The position numbers were made by a program, and so were the translations under genes. From DATFVJ01 sp963851085 (GTDB lineage: Bacteria > Actinomycetota > Actinomycetes > Streptosporangiales > Streptosporangiaceae), in contig CAWKNX010000022.1 in the NCBI GenBank assembly GCA_963851085.1, forward strand, positions 46,050 to 110,049: a DNA stretch of 64,000 bases. Direction: 5' to 3'. This document shows, one piece after another, positions 27,601 to 35,067 of this stretch. A model generated the notes under the pieces. The model ran no database searches. It was not told the DNA's origin and saw only the letters and a list, made by a program, of their open reading frames with translations. Numbering within the stretch: position 1 is the first letter of the stretch; each line of letters starts with the position of its first letter.

Positions 27601-28564
27601 ACTCCGCGCGTCATCTCCCCAACCCGGCGCGCCACCGGCCTGGCTCGGGCGAATTTCCCCGCAGGCCGGGTCAATGCCTCCGCCGCCCGGCGCACTGCCT
27701 CCGCCGCCCGGCGCACTGCCTCCGCAGCCCGCACCATTCCCGCCCGGTGCGGGCATGGGTCCCGGCGGGGCGTTCCCAGGCCAGCCGCCCACCGCCACTG
27801 ATGGCCAGGCGTCCCGGCCTGCGGCGAGGCGTCCCCGCCTCGGCAAAAAGATCCTGACGATCATCGCGGGGGTCGCAGTGATCGCGATGGCCGCCACCGC
27901 GTTCGTCGTGCTGAGGCCGCACCCGGCGTCCACGCGCACCGCACAGACTCCGCCGGCCAGCCCGACCAGCGCGGCCAGCGCGTCAAGCCCGGCGAGTCCG
28001 GCCACGGCGCGGCCGGACCTCACGAGCAAGATCGACAACGTCGTGACCGACCCAAGACCGATCACGATGGCCGAGATCTTCCCAGCCGGCCGTGTCACCA
28101 CCGACGGCCGTCAGTTCGTCCGCGTCGCCGCCGTCGTCAACCGTAACTGCGCGCTGACTGCGCGCAGCTCATTTGCGGTCGCACTGACGGCCGGCAAGTG
28201 CCAACGGGTCGTCCGGGCGACATACGTCGACAGTTCGAAACGCTTCGCGGTCACCGCTGGTGTCGCCGCGCTGCCGACCAAGGCGCTCGCCGAACGCGTC
28301 AACCGGGCCAAGAGGCTGAAGCGGAACTTGTGGTTCGCCGGACTGGACGGTCAGCGAGGCAGCGGCGCACAGTTGATCTCGGTAACCGGCGGATACGCGT
28401 ATGGCATCGTCGACGGCCGGTACATCATTTTCGCGTATGCGACCTACACCAACGGGCACACGCCCACGGGCAGGGGCGCCCTGGACCACGTGGTGGCGTC
28501 GCTGAGCCGTTCCTTCGCCATGCTCGCGGAGCAACCCATCACGGCACGCGCACAGGGTTCCTGA
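24620..28564 (+). CDS. Very long repetitive Pro/Gly-rich single-pass membrane protein, second of the pair
   Basis: 1314 residues from the ATG at 24620, six bases after AGGAG; the frame opens 19 codons earlier. Residues 1 to about 1070 are low-complexity: two 45-residue units (135-bp DNA repeats), AAYDP triplets, VLPSP x5, pentapeptides such as FEPPG, and five copies of the 12-residue unit PAPDTPGFTTGP. One membrane helix lies at about 1076-1096. The about 215-residue extracellular domain starts DPRPITMAEIFPA and shares two Cys and the G-x-YII/F-x-x-A-x-YTxxHxPT pattern with the preceding gene. Function unknown; a cytoplasmic scaffold or condensate-like role is conceivable. Confidence 0.7.
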   Translation: MDPANPEWSDMSAHIPISEPEPAERESAAHADLYGDGHAAEQRRQGAPHPAWDSAGGAAAPTGTAMPGRSAAATTGPGGTGPGGTGPGGTGPRNSGLGSDNAGGTGSPSFGAAPTGPPNAGLPSPGHGSSGPGGTGTGSTGHDSTGTGVAGPPSFGAAPTGPPNAGLPSPGHGSSGPGGTGTGSTGHDSTGTGVAGPPSFGAAPTGPPNAGLPSSGPASSGLPAYDPAAYDPAAYDPAGFGPASAGPDAWVTPGWNPPASFGRATPGPEVSGTRDRTGSADTDADSALALGQEQTLQWEQDVSGRVQAGTELDLARSGWEPPGTPGADAAAAQNGQLAHSAADQLWAPPWLRTQANGAQAAAAVDHDRPRGRHSAPTQEGGDAGPADGRVESLPALPGPAPFPENPPAPLPLSVLPPSVLPSPVLPSPVLPSPVLPSPVLPSPVLPLAESTDTGSAYNGLRSAPPPPPAPHPAPPQLPAPQLPAAPSSGPPSQPPPLAPLPPPLQPPLAPLPAPVVPDPATLAQGPPDRPAVASFAVPVVPEPAPQLEGAPPPSAPLTLPPPVLPASPGQPPPVQAMTQRPGDASLGWGELGQPGLGRGELGQAGADDFAQVIGPPDYFFGPPPGAEAPGVDAPGVNAPVFEPTAFDATAFDAPGFDAPGFEAPTFEPPGFAPPSSGPPSSGPPSSEAPSSEAPGFEASAFGQSGFEPPGFEPPGFERAGFGAPGAAAPGLETPGLGAPGSEAPRLELPGAEVPGASGTGQDAPGLGAPGTDAAATGTAGPGAPGNGLPAWAADPWADRVAWGAPTAIPDTPSLTARPPTPETTGPPAPDTPGFTTGPLTPGFTAGPPAPDTPGFTTGPPAPDTPGFTTGPPAPDTPGFTTGPPAPDTPGFTTGPPTPDAPGFNMSPHVPPDTAAFNMGPAPGPATAYPPAGPMPNGTGPGAPVFPDPGQPPGATIPWPAPSQALPPGSQTPRPAPLPPLPGSRSPQAGVPPLQLRASSPQPGAPPAWLGRISPQAGSMPPPPGALPPPPGALPPQPAPFPPGAGMGPGGAFPGQPPTATDGQASRPAARRPRLGKKILTIIAGVAVIAMAATAFVVLRPHPASTRTAQTPPASPTSAASASSPASPATARPDLTSKIDNVVTDPRPITMAEIFPAGRVTTDGRQFVRVAAVVNRNCALTARSSFAVALTAGKCQRVVRATYVDSSKRFAVTAGVAALPTKALAERVNRAKRLKRNLWFAGLDGQRGSGAQLISVTGGYAYGIVDGRYIIFAYATYTNGHTPTGRGALDHVVASLSRSFAMLAEQPITARAQGS
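24943..25260. repeat. 135-bp in-frame tandem repeat, two units plus a partial third
   Basis: Units begin at 24943, 25078 and 25213 (AAGCTTCGGCGCCGCACCCA), 135 bases apart and nearly identical. They encode 45 residues each, starting SFGAAPTGPPNAGLPS; the third copy stops after about 16 residues. Confidence 0.9.
27150..27312. repeat. 36-bp in-frame tandem repeats
   Basis: About four to five near-perfect copies of a 36-base unit (CCCGCACCCGACACCCCCGG...) encoding the 12-residue unit PAPDTPGFTTGP in the low-complexity region of the 1314-residue protein. Shorter related copies flank it. Confidence 0.85.
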
Positions 28565-28704
28565 GCGCGCTGGGTTCCTGAGCGCGCTGGGATCCTGAGC
28601 GCACAGGGTTCCTACTTGCGACTTACCTGATGGCCCGTTATCGGGTGGGCACGTCGTCGGTCTTCTTGGCGACGGGGTAGCGCTGGGCTGGGGCTCGCCC
28701 GAAG

Positions 28705-28760
28705 CATGATCGATGGCCGATAGGGCGGGCCATAAACCGCCCTACGGGCCATCGATCATG
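28705..28760. repeat. 56-bp near-perfect palindrome
   Basis: Left arm CATGATCGATGGCC-GA-TAGGGCGG (28705-28728) pairs with 28737-28760 with only the central dinucleotide mismatched; the loop is GCCATAAA. It shares the CATGATCG tip with the 57-bp element next to it but is otherwise different. Confidence 0.85.
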
Positions 28761-28796
28761 ATTTAGGTAATGAAAGCGGCCCGGGCAACGCCGAGC

Positions 28797-28853
28797 TTCA
28801 TGATCGCGGTAACTTCTCGGCGATATGTGCGGAAAAGTTACCGCGATCATGAA
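28797..28853. repeat. 57-bp palindromic dispersed repeat, copy 2
   Basis: 19-base perfect arms TTCATGATCGCGGTAACTT (28797-28815) and its complement (28835-28853) around 19 bases. Same length and arms as the copies at 3074, 54395 and 55657. Confidence 0.9.
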
Positions 28854-29148
28854 AGCCGCCCATGAGTCAAAGGCGATGGTACATATTGACCGCCGTGGGA
28901 TGGCACGCCTCAGGGGCCATCGATCAAGGGGACGGCATAGCTGCCCTGGTAGCAGACTGGCTGGCCGAAGATCCGCGAGTGGGTCACGGCCGACGGCATA
29001 CCACGCAAGATCGCGGATCTCGGCCAGATAGGGACGGCCGAGGTTAACCCAAGTCCTGAGCGCACCAGGTTCCTGACGCGCGCAAGCTCATGAACCCGGT
29101 GGTCTTCCGCCGATCAGGACTGACCGAGTTCCGGGCCCAGAAACCCGG

Positions 29149-30000
29149 TCAGGTCTCGTCGCGGTCAGGGAACCGGGCGCCGACGCGGCACCCATCACCC
29201 AGTTCGCTGTCGGGCGGGTAGCGCACCTCTTCGAGGCAGAGCCCGTGCGGAGGCGCAACGTGCACGGCGGGATTCCGCACACCCCGCGCCAGCACCTCAC
29301 CCGGCCAGATGACCGGCCTGCGGCCATCCCCGACGGCCAGCATGGCACCGACGAGCGCCCGCACCATGTTGTGGCAGAACGCGTTCGCCATCACCGTCGC
29401 GACCGCGATGGGGTCGCTCTCGCGCACCCACGCCATGCGGATCAGGCGCCGGACGGACGTCGCACCCTCGCGCCGCTTGCAGAAAGCGGCGAAGTCGTGC
29501 TCGCCGACGAGAGCCGGGACAGCGGCGTTCATCGCCGCCACGTCGAGCGGGCGCCGATGAGCCGCGGTGTCGTGCCTGCGCAATGGGTCGACGCCGACTG
29601 GGTCGTCACATACGCGATAGGAGTAGCGCCGCCACAGCGCGGAAAACCGCGCGTCAAACCCCGGCGGAGCGACGCTGATCGCATGCACGCGGACATCGGG
29701 CGGTAGCAGTCCGGCGAGCCGCCGCAGGGCGTAGCCCGCAACGCCAGCCCACGCCTCGGCGGGGACATCGGCGTGCGCCACCTGGCCCCGCGCGTGCACG
29801 CCCGCATCCGTCCGCCCGGCTACCGTCAGGCGCGCGGGTTCGGGCAGGCGGAACAGTCGCGCCGTTGCCTCCTCCAGTACGCCCTGCACGGTCCGGAGGC
29901 CGGGCTGCCGCGCCCAGCCGGAAAAGTCCGCACCGTGATAGCTCAGATCAAGCCGCACCCGAACGACTGCCGCGGCAGATGAATCAGGAGTGCTCGTCAT
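29149..30000 (-). CDS. truA: tRNA pseudouridine(38-40) synthase
   Basis: 283 residues from the ATG at 30000, which overlaps the end of rplQ by 17 bases; upstream open frame is Arg-rich shadow. The catalytic Asp65 is in AGRTDAGVHA. DLSYHGADFSGWARQPGLRTVQG, FDARFSALWRRYSYRV and FCHNMVRALVGAMLAVGDG are the standard TruA blocks. Position directly after rplQ is the common bacterial arrangement, and the overlap suggests translational coupling. Confidence 0.95.
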   Translation of the reverse strand: MTSTPDSSAAAVVRVRLDLSYHGADFSGWARQPGLRTVQGVLEEATARLFRLPEPARLTVAGRTDAGVHARGQVAHADVPAEAWAGVAGYALRRLAGLLPPDVRVHAISVAPPGFDARFSALWRRYSYRVCDDPVGVDPLRRHDTAAHRRPLDVAAMNAAVPALVGEHDFAAFCKRREGATSVRRLIRMAWVRESDPIAVATVMANAFCHNMVRALVGAMLAVGDGRRPVIWPGEVLARGVRNPAVHVAPPHGLCLEEVRYPPDSELGDGCRVGARFPDRDET

Positions 30001-30616
30001 CCTCCGGCTCGGCGTCGTCTTCCGCAGCCTCGTCAGACGCGTCGGGCTCCACGGCTGCCGTGTCGGCGGCGCCGTCCTCTTCCGCGTCAGTGTCCTCCGC
30101 CTGCAGGGCGTCTTCCGCGTCCGCTGCGGCCTCGGCCGTGTCGGCGTCGGCGCCGGTGGCTTCTGTCGCCTGCCGGGCCCCGGCCCCCGCGGCGGCGGTG
30201 GGCGCTGCCGGGCTGGCCGCACGGCGGACCCGGCGGCGCCGAGGCGCGGACGCCTGCGTCTCGTCCGTGACAAGCTCGATTACGGCCATCGGCGCGTTGT
30301 CGCCCTTGCGTGGGCCGATCTTGGTGATCCGGGTGTAGCCACCCTGCCTGGTGGCGAAGCCAGGGCCGATGTCTGTGAACAGGGTGTGCACCACACTCTT
30401 GTCTGTCACCAGGGTCAGGACCCGGCGGCGTGCGTGCAGGTCACCTCGCTTGGCGAAAGTGATCAGCCGCTCCGCGACCGGGCGGAGCCTGCGTGCCTTC
30501 GCCTCTGTGGTCGTGATGCGCCTGTGCTCGAACAGCGCGGTGGCGAGGTTCGCCAGGATGTGCCGCTGGTGGGAAGAACTGCCACCCAGCCGTGGGCCCT
30601 TGGTGGGCGTGGGCAT
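29984..30616 (-). CDS. rplQ: 50S ribosomal protein L17 with long acidic C-terminal tail
   Basis: 210 residues. The core (MPTPTKGPRLGGSSSHQRHILANLATALFEHRRI ... APMAVIELV) is about 117 residues, as in E. coli. The remaining about 90 residues are an Ala/Asp/Glu tail (about 128-210) ending EDDAEPEDDEHS. Actinobacterial L17 proteins often have such tails; this one is at the long end. Last ribosomal gene of the alpha operon, followed by truA. Confidence 0.96.
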   Translation of the reverse strand: MPTPTKGPRLGGSSSHQRHILANLATALFEHRRITTTEAKARRLRPVAERLITFAKRGDLHARRRVLTLVTDKSVVHTLFTDIGPGFATRQGGYTRITKIGPRKGDNAPMAVIELVTDETQASAPRRRRVRRAASPAAPTAAAGAGARQATEATGADADTAEAAADAEDALQAEDTDAEEDGAADTAAVEPDASDEAAEDDAEPEDDEHS

Positions 30617-30685
30617 GTTGTCCTACTCCTCGTCTGCTGCCTGCCAGACCGCGCCGCGGCTGGTTCGTTAGCCGCCGCCGCTGTG

Positions 30686-30711
30686 GCCCCGGCCCAGAAG
30701 CGGGCCGGGGC
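30686..30711 (-). terminator. GC-rich hairpin between rpoA and rplQ
   Basis: GCCCCGGCCC (30686-30695) and GGGCCGGGGC (30702-30711) are perfect 10-base arms with loop AGAAGC, 16 bases after the rpoA stop. No U-run follows. It may act as a partial terminator or processing site within the alpha operon. Confidence 0.6.
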
Positions 30712-30726
30712 TCAGCAGCGGGCTCT

Positions 30727-31743
30727 TCAGTACTGCTCCGTCTCGACGTAACTCTGGTCGTCGTCCGCACCGAAGCTGTCCGCCGCGGTGCCCGGATCGA
30801 ACCCGGGCGGTGAATCCTTGAGCGCGAGCCCCATGTCGATCAGCTTCTGCTTGACTTCCTCGATCGACTTGGCGCCGAAGTTGCGGATGTCGAGCAGATC
30901 CTGCTCGCTGCGGGCAACAAGTTCACCCACCGTGTGGATGCCCTCGCGCTTCAGGCAGTTGTACGAGCGGACGGTGAGGTTCAGCTCCTCGATCGGCAGC
31001 GCGAGGTCGGCGGCAAGCGCCGCATCCGTCGGCGACGGGCCCATGTCGATGCCCTCGGCGTCGACGTTCAGCTCGCGCGCCAGGCCGAACAGCTCAACGA
31101 GCGTCTTGCCCGCGCTCGCCACCGCGTCACGCGGCCGCAGGCAGGGCTTCGTCTCGACATCGAGGATGAGCTTGTCGAAGTCGGTGCGCTGCTCCACACG
31201 GGTGGCCTCGACCTTGTAGGTCACGCGCATCACCGGCGAATAGATCGAGTCGATCGGGATGCGCCCGATCTCCTGACCGGGCTGCTTGTTCTGCGTCGCT
31301 GAGACGTATCCACGGCCACGCTCGACCGTGAGCTCCATCTCGAGCTTGCCCTTGCTGTTCAGGGTCGCGATGCGCAGGTCCGGGTTGTGCACCTCGACCC
31401 CGGCCGGCGGCGCGATGTCAGCGGCGGTCACCTCGCCAGGGCCCTGCTTACGCAGGTACATCACGACTGGCTCGTCATGCTCGGATGAGACCACAAGCTC
31501 CTTGAGGTTGAGGATGATGTCGGTCACATCCTCCTTGACCCCGGGAACGGTGGAGAACTCGTGCAGCACTCCCTCGATCCGGATGCTGGTGACCGCGGCT
31601 CCGGGGATAGAGGACAGCAGGGTGCGGCGAAGCGAGTTGCCGATCGTGTAGCCGAATCCGGGCTCCAGCGGCTCGATCACGAACCTGGAGCGGAACTCGT
31701 CTACCTGCTCCTCGGTGAGAGCCGGACGCTGAGCGATGAGCAT
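30727..31743 (-). CDS. rpoA: RNA polymerase alpha subunit
   Basis: 338 residues. The N-terminal dimerisation domain (to about 230) has EPLEPGFGYTIGNSLRRTLLSSIPGAAVTSIRI and the later GYVSATQNK and PVMRVTYKVEATRVEQRTDFDKL blocks. The C-terminal DNA-binding domain (about 250-315, LPIEELNLTVRSYNCLKREGIHTVGEL ... DLLDIRNFGAKSIEEVKQKL) is complete, followed by a short acidic tail. Usual place between rpsD and rplQ. Confidence 0.98.
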   Translation of the reverse strand: MLIAQRPALTEEQVDEFRSRFVIEPLEPGFGYTIGNSLRRTLLSSIPGAAVTSIRIEGVLHEFSTVPGVKEDVTDIILNLKELVVSSEHDEPVVMYLRKQGPGEVTAADIAPPAGVEVHNPDLRIATLNSKGKLEMELTVERGRGYVSATQNKQPGQEIGRIPIDSIYSPVMRVTYKVEATRVEQRTDFDKLILDVETKPCLRPRDAVASAGKTLVELFGLARELNVDAEGIDMGPSPTDAALAADLALPIEELNLTVRSYNCLKREGIHTVGELVARSEQDLLDIRNFGAKSIEEVKQKLIDMGLALKDSPPGFDPGTAADSFGADDDQSYVETEQY

Positions 31744-31809
31744 TTTTCTTCCTTTCCGCGACGCCCGCTATTTGACAGTCGCGATTCCGTGAAACACATC
31801 GAAGGCACT

Positions 31810-31832
31810 GGGCGGCGGACGTCCCGCCGCCC
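31810..31832 (-). terminator. GC-rich hairpin between rpsD and rpoA
   Basis: GGGCGGCGG (31810-31818) and CCGCCGCCC (31824-31832), loop ACGTC, only five bases after the rpsD stop. It has no U-run. It could attenuate or stabilise the mRNA between rpsD and rpoA. Confidence 0.55.
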
Positions 31833-31837
31833 TGGTG

Positions 31838-32464
31838 TCACTTCGAGTAGTACTCGACGATGAGCTGTTCTTGGACCTGGGTGTCGATCTGGCCGCGGGC
31901 CGGCAACGTGTGGACGAGGACGCGCATCTTGTCCGCCACAACGTCGAGCCACGCGGGAACCGTCCGCTCGCCCGCCTCGGCGCGGGCGATCACGAACGGC
32001 GTGAACTCACGGGACTTCTCCCGCACGTCGATGATGTCGTTGTCGGACACGCGGTACGAAGGGATGTCCACCTTCTTGCCGTTGACCAGGAAGTGCCCGT
32101 GCCGCACCAACTGGCGGGCCATGTCGCGGCTCTTGGCGAAACCGGCACGGTAGACCACGTTGTCCAGCCGGCTCTCCAGGAGCTGAAGCAGGTTCTCACC
32201 GGTCTTTCCGCGGCGGCGCGACGCCTCCTCGTAATAATTGCGGAACTGCCGCTCCAGCACGCCGTAGATGCGGCGCGCCTTCTGCTTCTCCCGCACCTGG
32301 AGCAGGTACTCGCTCTCCTTGGGGCGCCCACGGCCGTGCTCGCCTGGCGGGTACGGCCGGATCTCGATCGGGCACTTCGGCGAGTCGCACTTGGCGCCCT
32401 TGAGGAAGAGCTTCATCTTCTCGCGGCGGCAGAGCTTGCAGTCCGCGCCGGTGTAGCGAGCCAT
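31838..32464 (-). CDS. rpsD: 30S ribosomal protein S4, zinc-binding (C+) form
   Basis: 208 residues. The N-terminus has four cysteines (Cys9, Cys12, Cys26, Cys31) spaced C-x2-C-x13-C-x4-C, the zinc-ribbon form. Mycobacterial S4 from the same operon position, as I recall it, lacks these. The S4 RNA-binding domain LESRLDNVVYRAGFAKSRDMARQLVRHGHFLVNGKKVDIPSYRV and the C-terminal QEQLIVEYYSK are typical. S4 nucleates 30S assembly and in other bacteria represses its own operon. Confidence 0.97.
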   Translation of the reverse strand: MARYTGADCKLCRREKMKLFLKGAKCDSPKCPIEIRPYPPGEHGRGRPKESEYLLQVREKQKARRIYGVLERQFRNYYEEASRRRGKTGENLLQLLESRLDNVVYRAGFAKSRDMARQLVRHGHFLVNGKKVDIPSYRVSDNDIIDVREKSREFTPFVIARAEAGERTVPAWLDVVADKMRVLVHTLPARGQIDTQVQEQLIVEYYSK

Positions 32465-32487
32465 CTATCAAAAACTCCTGTCAAGTC

Positions 32488-32892
32488 TCAAACCCGGCGC
32501 CGCTTCGGCGGACGGCAGCCGTTATGCGGGACCGGGGTCACATCCTGGATCGAGCCCACCTCGAGGCCGGTCGCCTGCAGCGACCGGATCGCGGTCTCGC
32601 GGCCCGATCCGGGGCCTTTGACGAAGACGTCGACCTTGCGCATGCCGTGCTCCATCGCGCGGCGCGCCGCGGCCTCGGCCGCCATCTGCGCGGCGAACGG
32701 CGTCGACTTGCGCGAGCCCTTGAAGCCGACCTGACCCGACGATGCCCATGAGATGACATTGCCCAGCGGGTCGGTGATGGAGACGATCGTGTTGTTGAAC
32801 GTGCTCTTGATGTGGGCGTGCCCGTGAGCGACGTTCTTCCGTTCCTTGCGGCGTACCTTCTTGGTCGCGGTACGGCTGCTCTTCGGAGGCAT
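32488..32892 (-). CDS. rpsK: 30S ribosomal protein S11
   Basis: 134 residues, usual length. GHAHIKSTFNNTIVSITDPLGNVISWAS, FKGSRKSTPFAAQMAAEAAAR, MRKVDVFVKGPGSGRETAIRSLQA and the end DVTPVPHNGCRPPKRRRV are all canonical. The basic N-terminus (PPKSSRTATKKVRRKERK) is actinobacterial. Lies between rpsM and rpsD. Confidence 0.98.
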   Translation of the reverse strand: MPPKSSRTATKKVRRKERKNVAHGHAHIKSTFNNTIVSITDPLGNVISWASSGQVGFKGSRKSTPFAAQMAAEAAARRAMEHGMRKVDVFVKGPGSGRETAIRSLQATGLEVGSIQDVTPVPHNGCRPPKRRRV

Positions 32893-32959
32893 CTGCTCCC
32901 AAACTCCCGGAGGTCATCGGTCCGTGGTGACGCTGAGCGCTTCCCACGCGGACTGCTGG

Positions 32960-33340
32960 TTACTTCTTGCCGACCTTTTTCTTGCCGGCCACGGTCTTCT
33001 TCTTGCCCTTGCGGGTGCGGGCGTTGGTCTGCGTGCGCTGGCCGTGCACCGGCAGCCCGCGCCGGTGCCTGATGCCCTGGTAGCACCCGATCTCAACCTT
33101 ACGGCGGATGTCCGCCTGCACCTCGCGGCGCAGGTCACCTTCCACCTTGTAATTGGCCTCGATCCAGTCACGGAGCCGGACGAGCTCATCGTCGCCGAGC
33201 TGGTGGACCCGCAGGTCCGGGCTGACGCCGGTGGCGTCAAGCGTCTGTCTGGCGCGGGTGCGGCCGACGCCGTAGATGTAGGTGAGCGCCACCTCGAGCC
33301 GCTTCTCGCGGGGTAGGTCGACGCCGACGAGGCGTGCCAT
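32960..33340 (-). CDS. rpsM: 30S ribosomal protein S13
   Basis: 126 residues (MARLVGVDLPREKRLEVALTYIYGVGRTRA). The basic C-terminal tail RGLPVHGQRTQTNARTRKGKKKTVAGKKK contacts P-site tRNA and helix 69 in the family. Canonical length. Separated from rpmJ by a 504-bp repeat region, an unusually wide gap for this operon. Confidence 0.98.
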   Translation of the reverse strand: MARLVGVDLPREKRLEVALTYIYGVGRTRARQTLDATGVSPDLRVHQLGDDELVRLRDWIEANYKVEGDLRREVQADIRRKVEIGCYQGIRHRRGLPVHGQRTQTNARTRKGKKKTVAGKKKVGKK

Positions 33341-33844
33341 CGTGGGCAGCTCTCCTTCTGGTTACGGAGGTCCTGCGCGCCGCTTCCCCACCCTGCCCGG
33401 GCAGAGCCCCGGCCTCCGAACCGGGGGCTGCTTCCGGCCGCGCTGGCCGGAAGCTGCGGAACGCGTTTTCTGTTAGTCGCCTGCCCACGCGGGGCGGGCG
33501 ATACTACCCGGAAATCCAAACTCCCGGCAGTGACACCCCCGCAGCCGTTACGGACCATTATCCTTAACGGCTGCGCAGCGTGTCACCCGAACCTATCCGG
33601 TGACACCCCCCTGGCGGGGGTTCCGGGGGGTCGCCCCCCCGGGCTGGCAGAGCCGTAACGGCTGCGCAGCGTGTCACCCGAACCTATCCGGTGACACCCC
33701 CCTGGCGGGGGTTCCGGGGGGTCGCCCCCCCGGGCTGGCAGAGCCGTAACGGCTGCGCAGCGTGTCACCCGAACCTATCCGTTGGCGCACCCCCTGGCGG
33801 GGGGTTCGGGGGGGTCGCCCCCCGGGCTGGCAGAGCCGGCCTGC
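33341..33844. other. 504-bp gap between rpmJ and rpsM, filled by repeats
   Basis: No gene. The right-hand half (33561-33843 on the plus strand) is three tandem 91-bp units; the left part is leader sequence of rpsM. In most relatives this interval is far shorter. Confidence 0.6.
33567..33843. repeat. 91-bp tandem repeat, three copies
   Basis: The marker CTGCGCAGCG falls at 33571, 33662 and 33753, exactly 91 bases apart. Copies 1 and 2 are essentially identical; copy 3 has small changes in the C/G runs. Each contains GTGTCACC...GGTGACAC inverted arms and a run of G/C blocks able to pair (GGGGTCGCCCCC type). Confidence 0.9.
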
Positions 33845-33958
33845 TCAGCCCTGGCGCTGCTTGTGCCGCGGGTCCGAGCAGATGACCATGACCCGGCCAT
33901 GCCGCCGGATGACGCGGCACTTACTGCATATCCTCTTGACGCTTGGCTTGACCTTCAT
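33845..33958 (-). CDS. rpmJ: 50S ribosomal protein L36
   Basis: 37 residues (MKVKPSVKRICSKCRVIRRHGRVMVIC...). Zinc ligands Cys11, Cys14, Cys27 and His32 are all present, the C+ form. Located between infA and rpsM as usual. The longer open frame upstream is not coding. Confidence 0.95.
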   Translation of the reverse strand: MKVKPSVKRICSKCRVIRRHGRVMVICSDPRHKQRQG

Positions 33959-34043
33959 CGTGGACTCCTCGGCTTCCGGGGTTCCGGGGGCGTCCCCCCG
34001 GATCGGCGCTGGGCCCGCCCGGACCGGGTGCCCGGAGCTGTCA

Positions 34044-34265
34044 TTACTTGTAGCGGTACACGATCCGGCCACGGCTGAGATCGTAGGGGCTCAGCTCGAC
34101 GACTACCCGGTCATCGGGCAGGATGCGGATGTAGTGCATCCGCATCTTGCCGCTGATGTGGGCAAGCACCTTGTGCCCATTTTCGAGTTCCACCCGGAAG
34201 AATGCGTTCGGGAGTGACTCGACAACCGTGCCCTCGACCTCGATGGCACCGTCCTTCTTGGGCAT
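34044..34265 (-). CDS. infA: Translation initiation factor IF-1
   Basis: 73 residues from MPKKDGAIEVEGTVVESLPN at 34265, eight bases or less after GGAG. S1/OB-fold blocks FRVELENGHKVLAHISGKMR and ILPDDRVVVELSPYDLSRGRIVYRYK are canonical. It acts on the 30S A site during initiation. Downstream of map and a DUF1707 gene, upstream of rpmJ. Confidence 0.98.
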   Translation of the reverse strand: MPKKDGAIEVEGTVVESLPNAFFRVELENGHKVLAHISGKMRMHYIRILPDDRVVVELSPYDLSRGRIVYRYK

Positions 34266-34456
34266 AAGCTCCGCGTTTCGCTGATCGGCCGTGTCCGGCG
34301 TGGTGGTGGTCGTGATGGTTTGGTGCCATGCGCTGCGGCGGCCATAGGGCACGCTTCAGTCCGTCCAAAGCACCGAGTGGAGAGTGTACGCGACAAGGGG
34401 CCCTAACGCGAATCCTTCCGGCCACCCGCGGCAGGGCCCGGTTAAGGCACCCAGGC

Positions 34457-35056
34457 TCACTGGTCCTCCGGTGCGCCGCCGCCCGGGTCGAGCGGGCCCC
34501 GCCGCGCGTCGTCGCCGCCGGATCGCAGGTCGCGCCGCCGTTGGTGTTGCTGGGCGCGCATCTGCTTGCGCGCATCGTGGCGCCGTGCCCGCCACTCGTC
34601 CGAGCGCGGACCCCCGTCGTGCTGCACCCCATGGACAACCCAGCCCGCCAGCATCGCGGCGCCCCAGGGCGCGATCACCCAGAGTGGCCAGAAACCGGCG
34701 GCACCGCTGGAGCCGAGCGCGAGCAGCCAGACCACGAGACAGATGAGGCTGACGCCGGCCCAGGACGCCCAGGCGGCACGCCATTCGGTGGACATCCGGC
34801 CGTGCGCCCGCGTGGCCGGTGGACGCGGCGGGACGAACCGCTGCCCGGCCGGGATGGGCAACTGGTACAGATCGATCGCGGGCAGGTCAACCATCAGCTC
34901 GTCAAGTTCACCAAGGGTCTTGGCCGCGTAGACGCGGTCCAGCCGATCCTGGAACTCCTCCATGCTCAGCCGGCCCGTCGCGTGATGCTCACGCAGTGCC
35001 TCCGCGGCGCGGTCTCGGTCCGCGTCAGAGGCTCGGATCCGGGGATCGGAGGGCAT
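34457..35056 (-). CDS. DUF1707 protein with two transmembrane helices
   Basis: 199 residues. The N-terminal DUF1707 domain (about residues 8-60, IRASDADRDRAAEALREHHATGRLSMEEF...) has the typical DxxR..A...L and GRL-x5-F/DER pattern. A Pro-rich linker (VPPRPPATRAHGR) leads to two hydrophobic segments (about 95-115 and 122-142) with a short turn, then a basic tail. Function unknown. It sits inside the spc-like cluster 11 bases after map, an accessory insertion between map and infA. A second DUF1707 gene lies at 7318. Confidence 0.85.
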   Translation of the reverse strand: MPSDPRIRASDADRDRAAEALREHHATGRLSMEEFQDRLDRVYAAKTLGELDELMVDLPAIDLYQLPIPAGQRFVPPRPPATRAHGRMSTEWRAAWASWAGVSLICLVVWLLALGSSGAAGFWPLWVIAPWGAAMLAGWVVHGVQHDGGPRSDEWRARRHDARKQMRAQQHQRRRDLRSGGDDARRGPLDPGGGAPEDQ

Positions 35057-35067
35057 CGCACCTCACC

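Larger units (their letters stand above)
28565..29148. other. 584-bp repeat-rich gap downstream of the membrane protein pair
   Basis: Convergent region between the plus-strand pair and truA. It starts with short tandem copies of GGTTCCTGAGCGC (28548-28612), then has a 56-bp palindrome and a 57-bp palindromic element listed separately, and a further TTCCTGAGCGC-like piece near 29055. No gene seen. Confidence 0.6.

Noticed and set aside
33567..33843. CRISPR-like array
   Set aside because: Units are 91 bp head-to-tail with no unique spacers.
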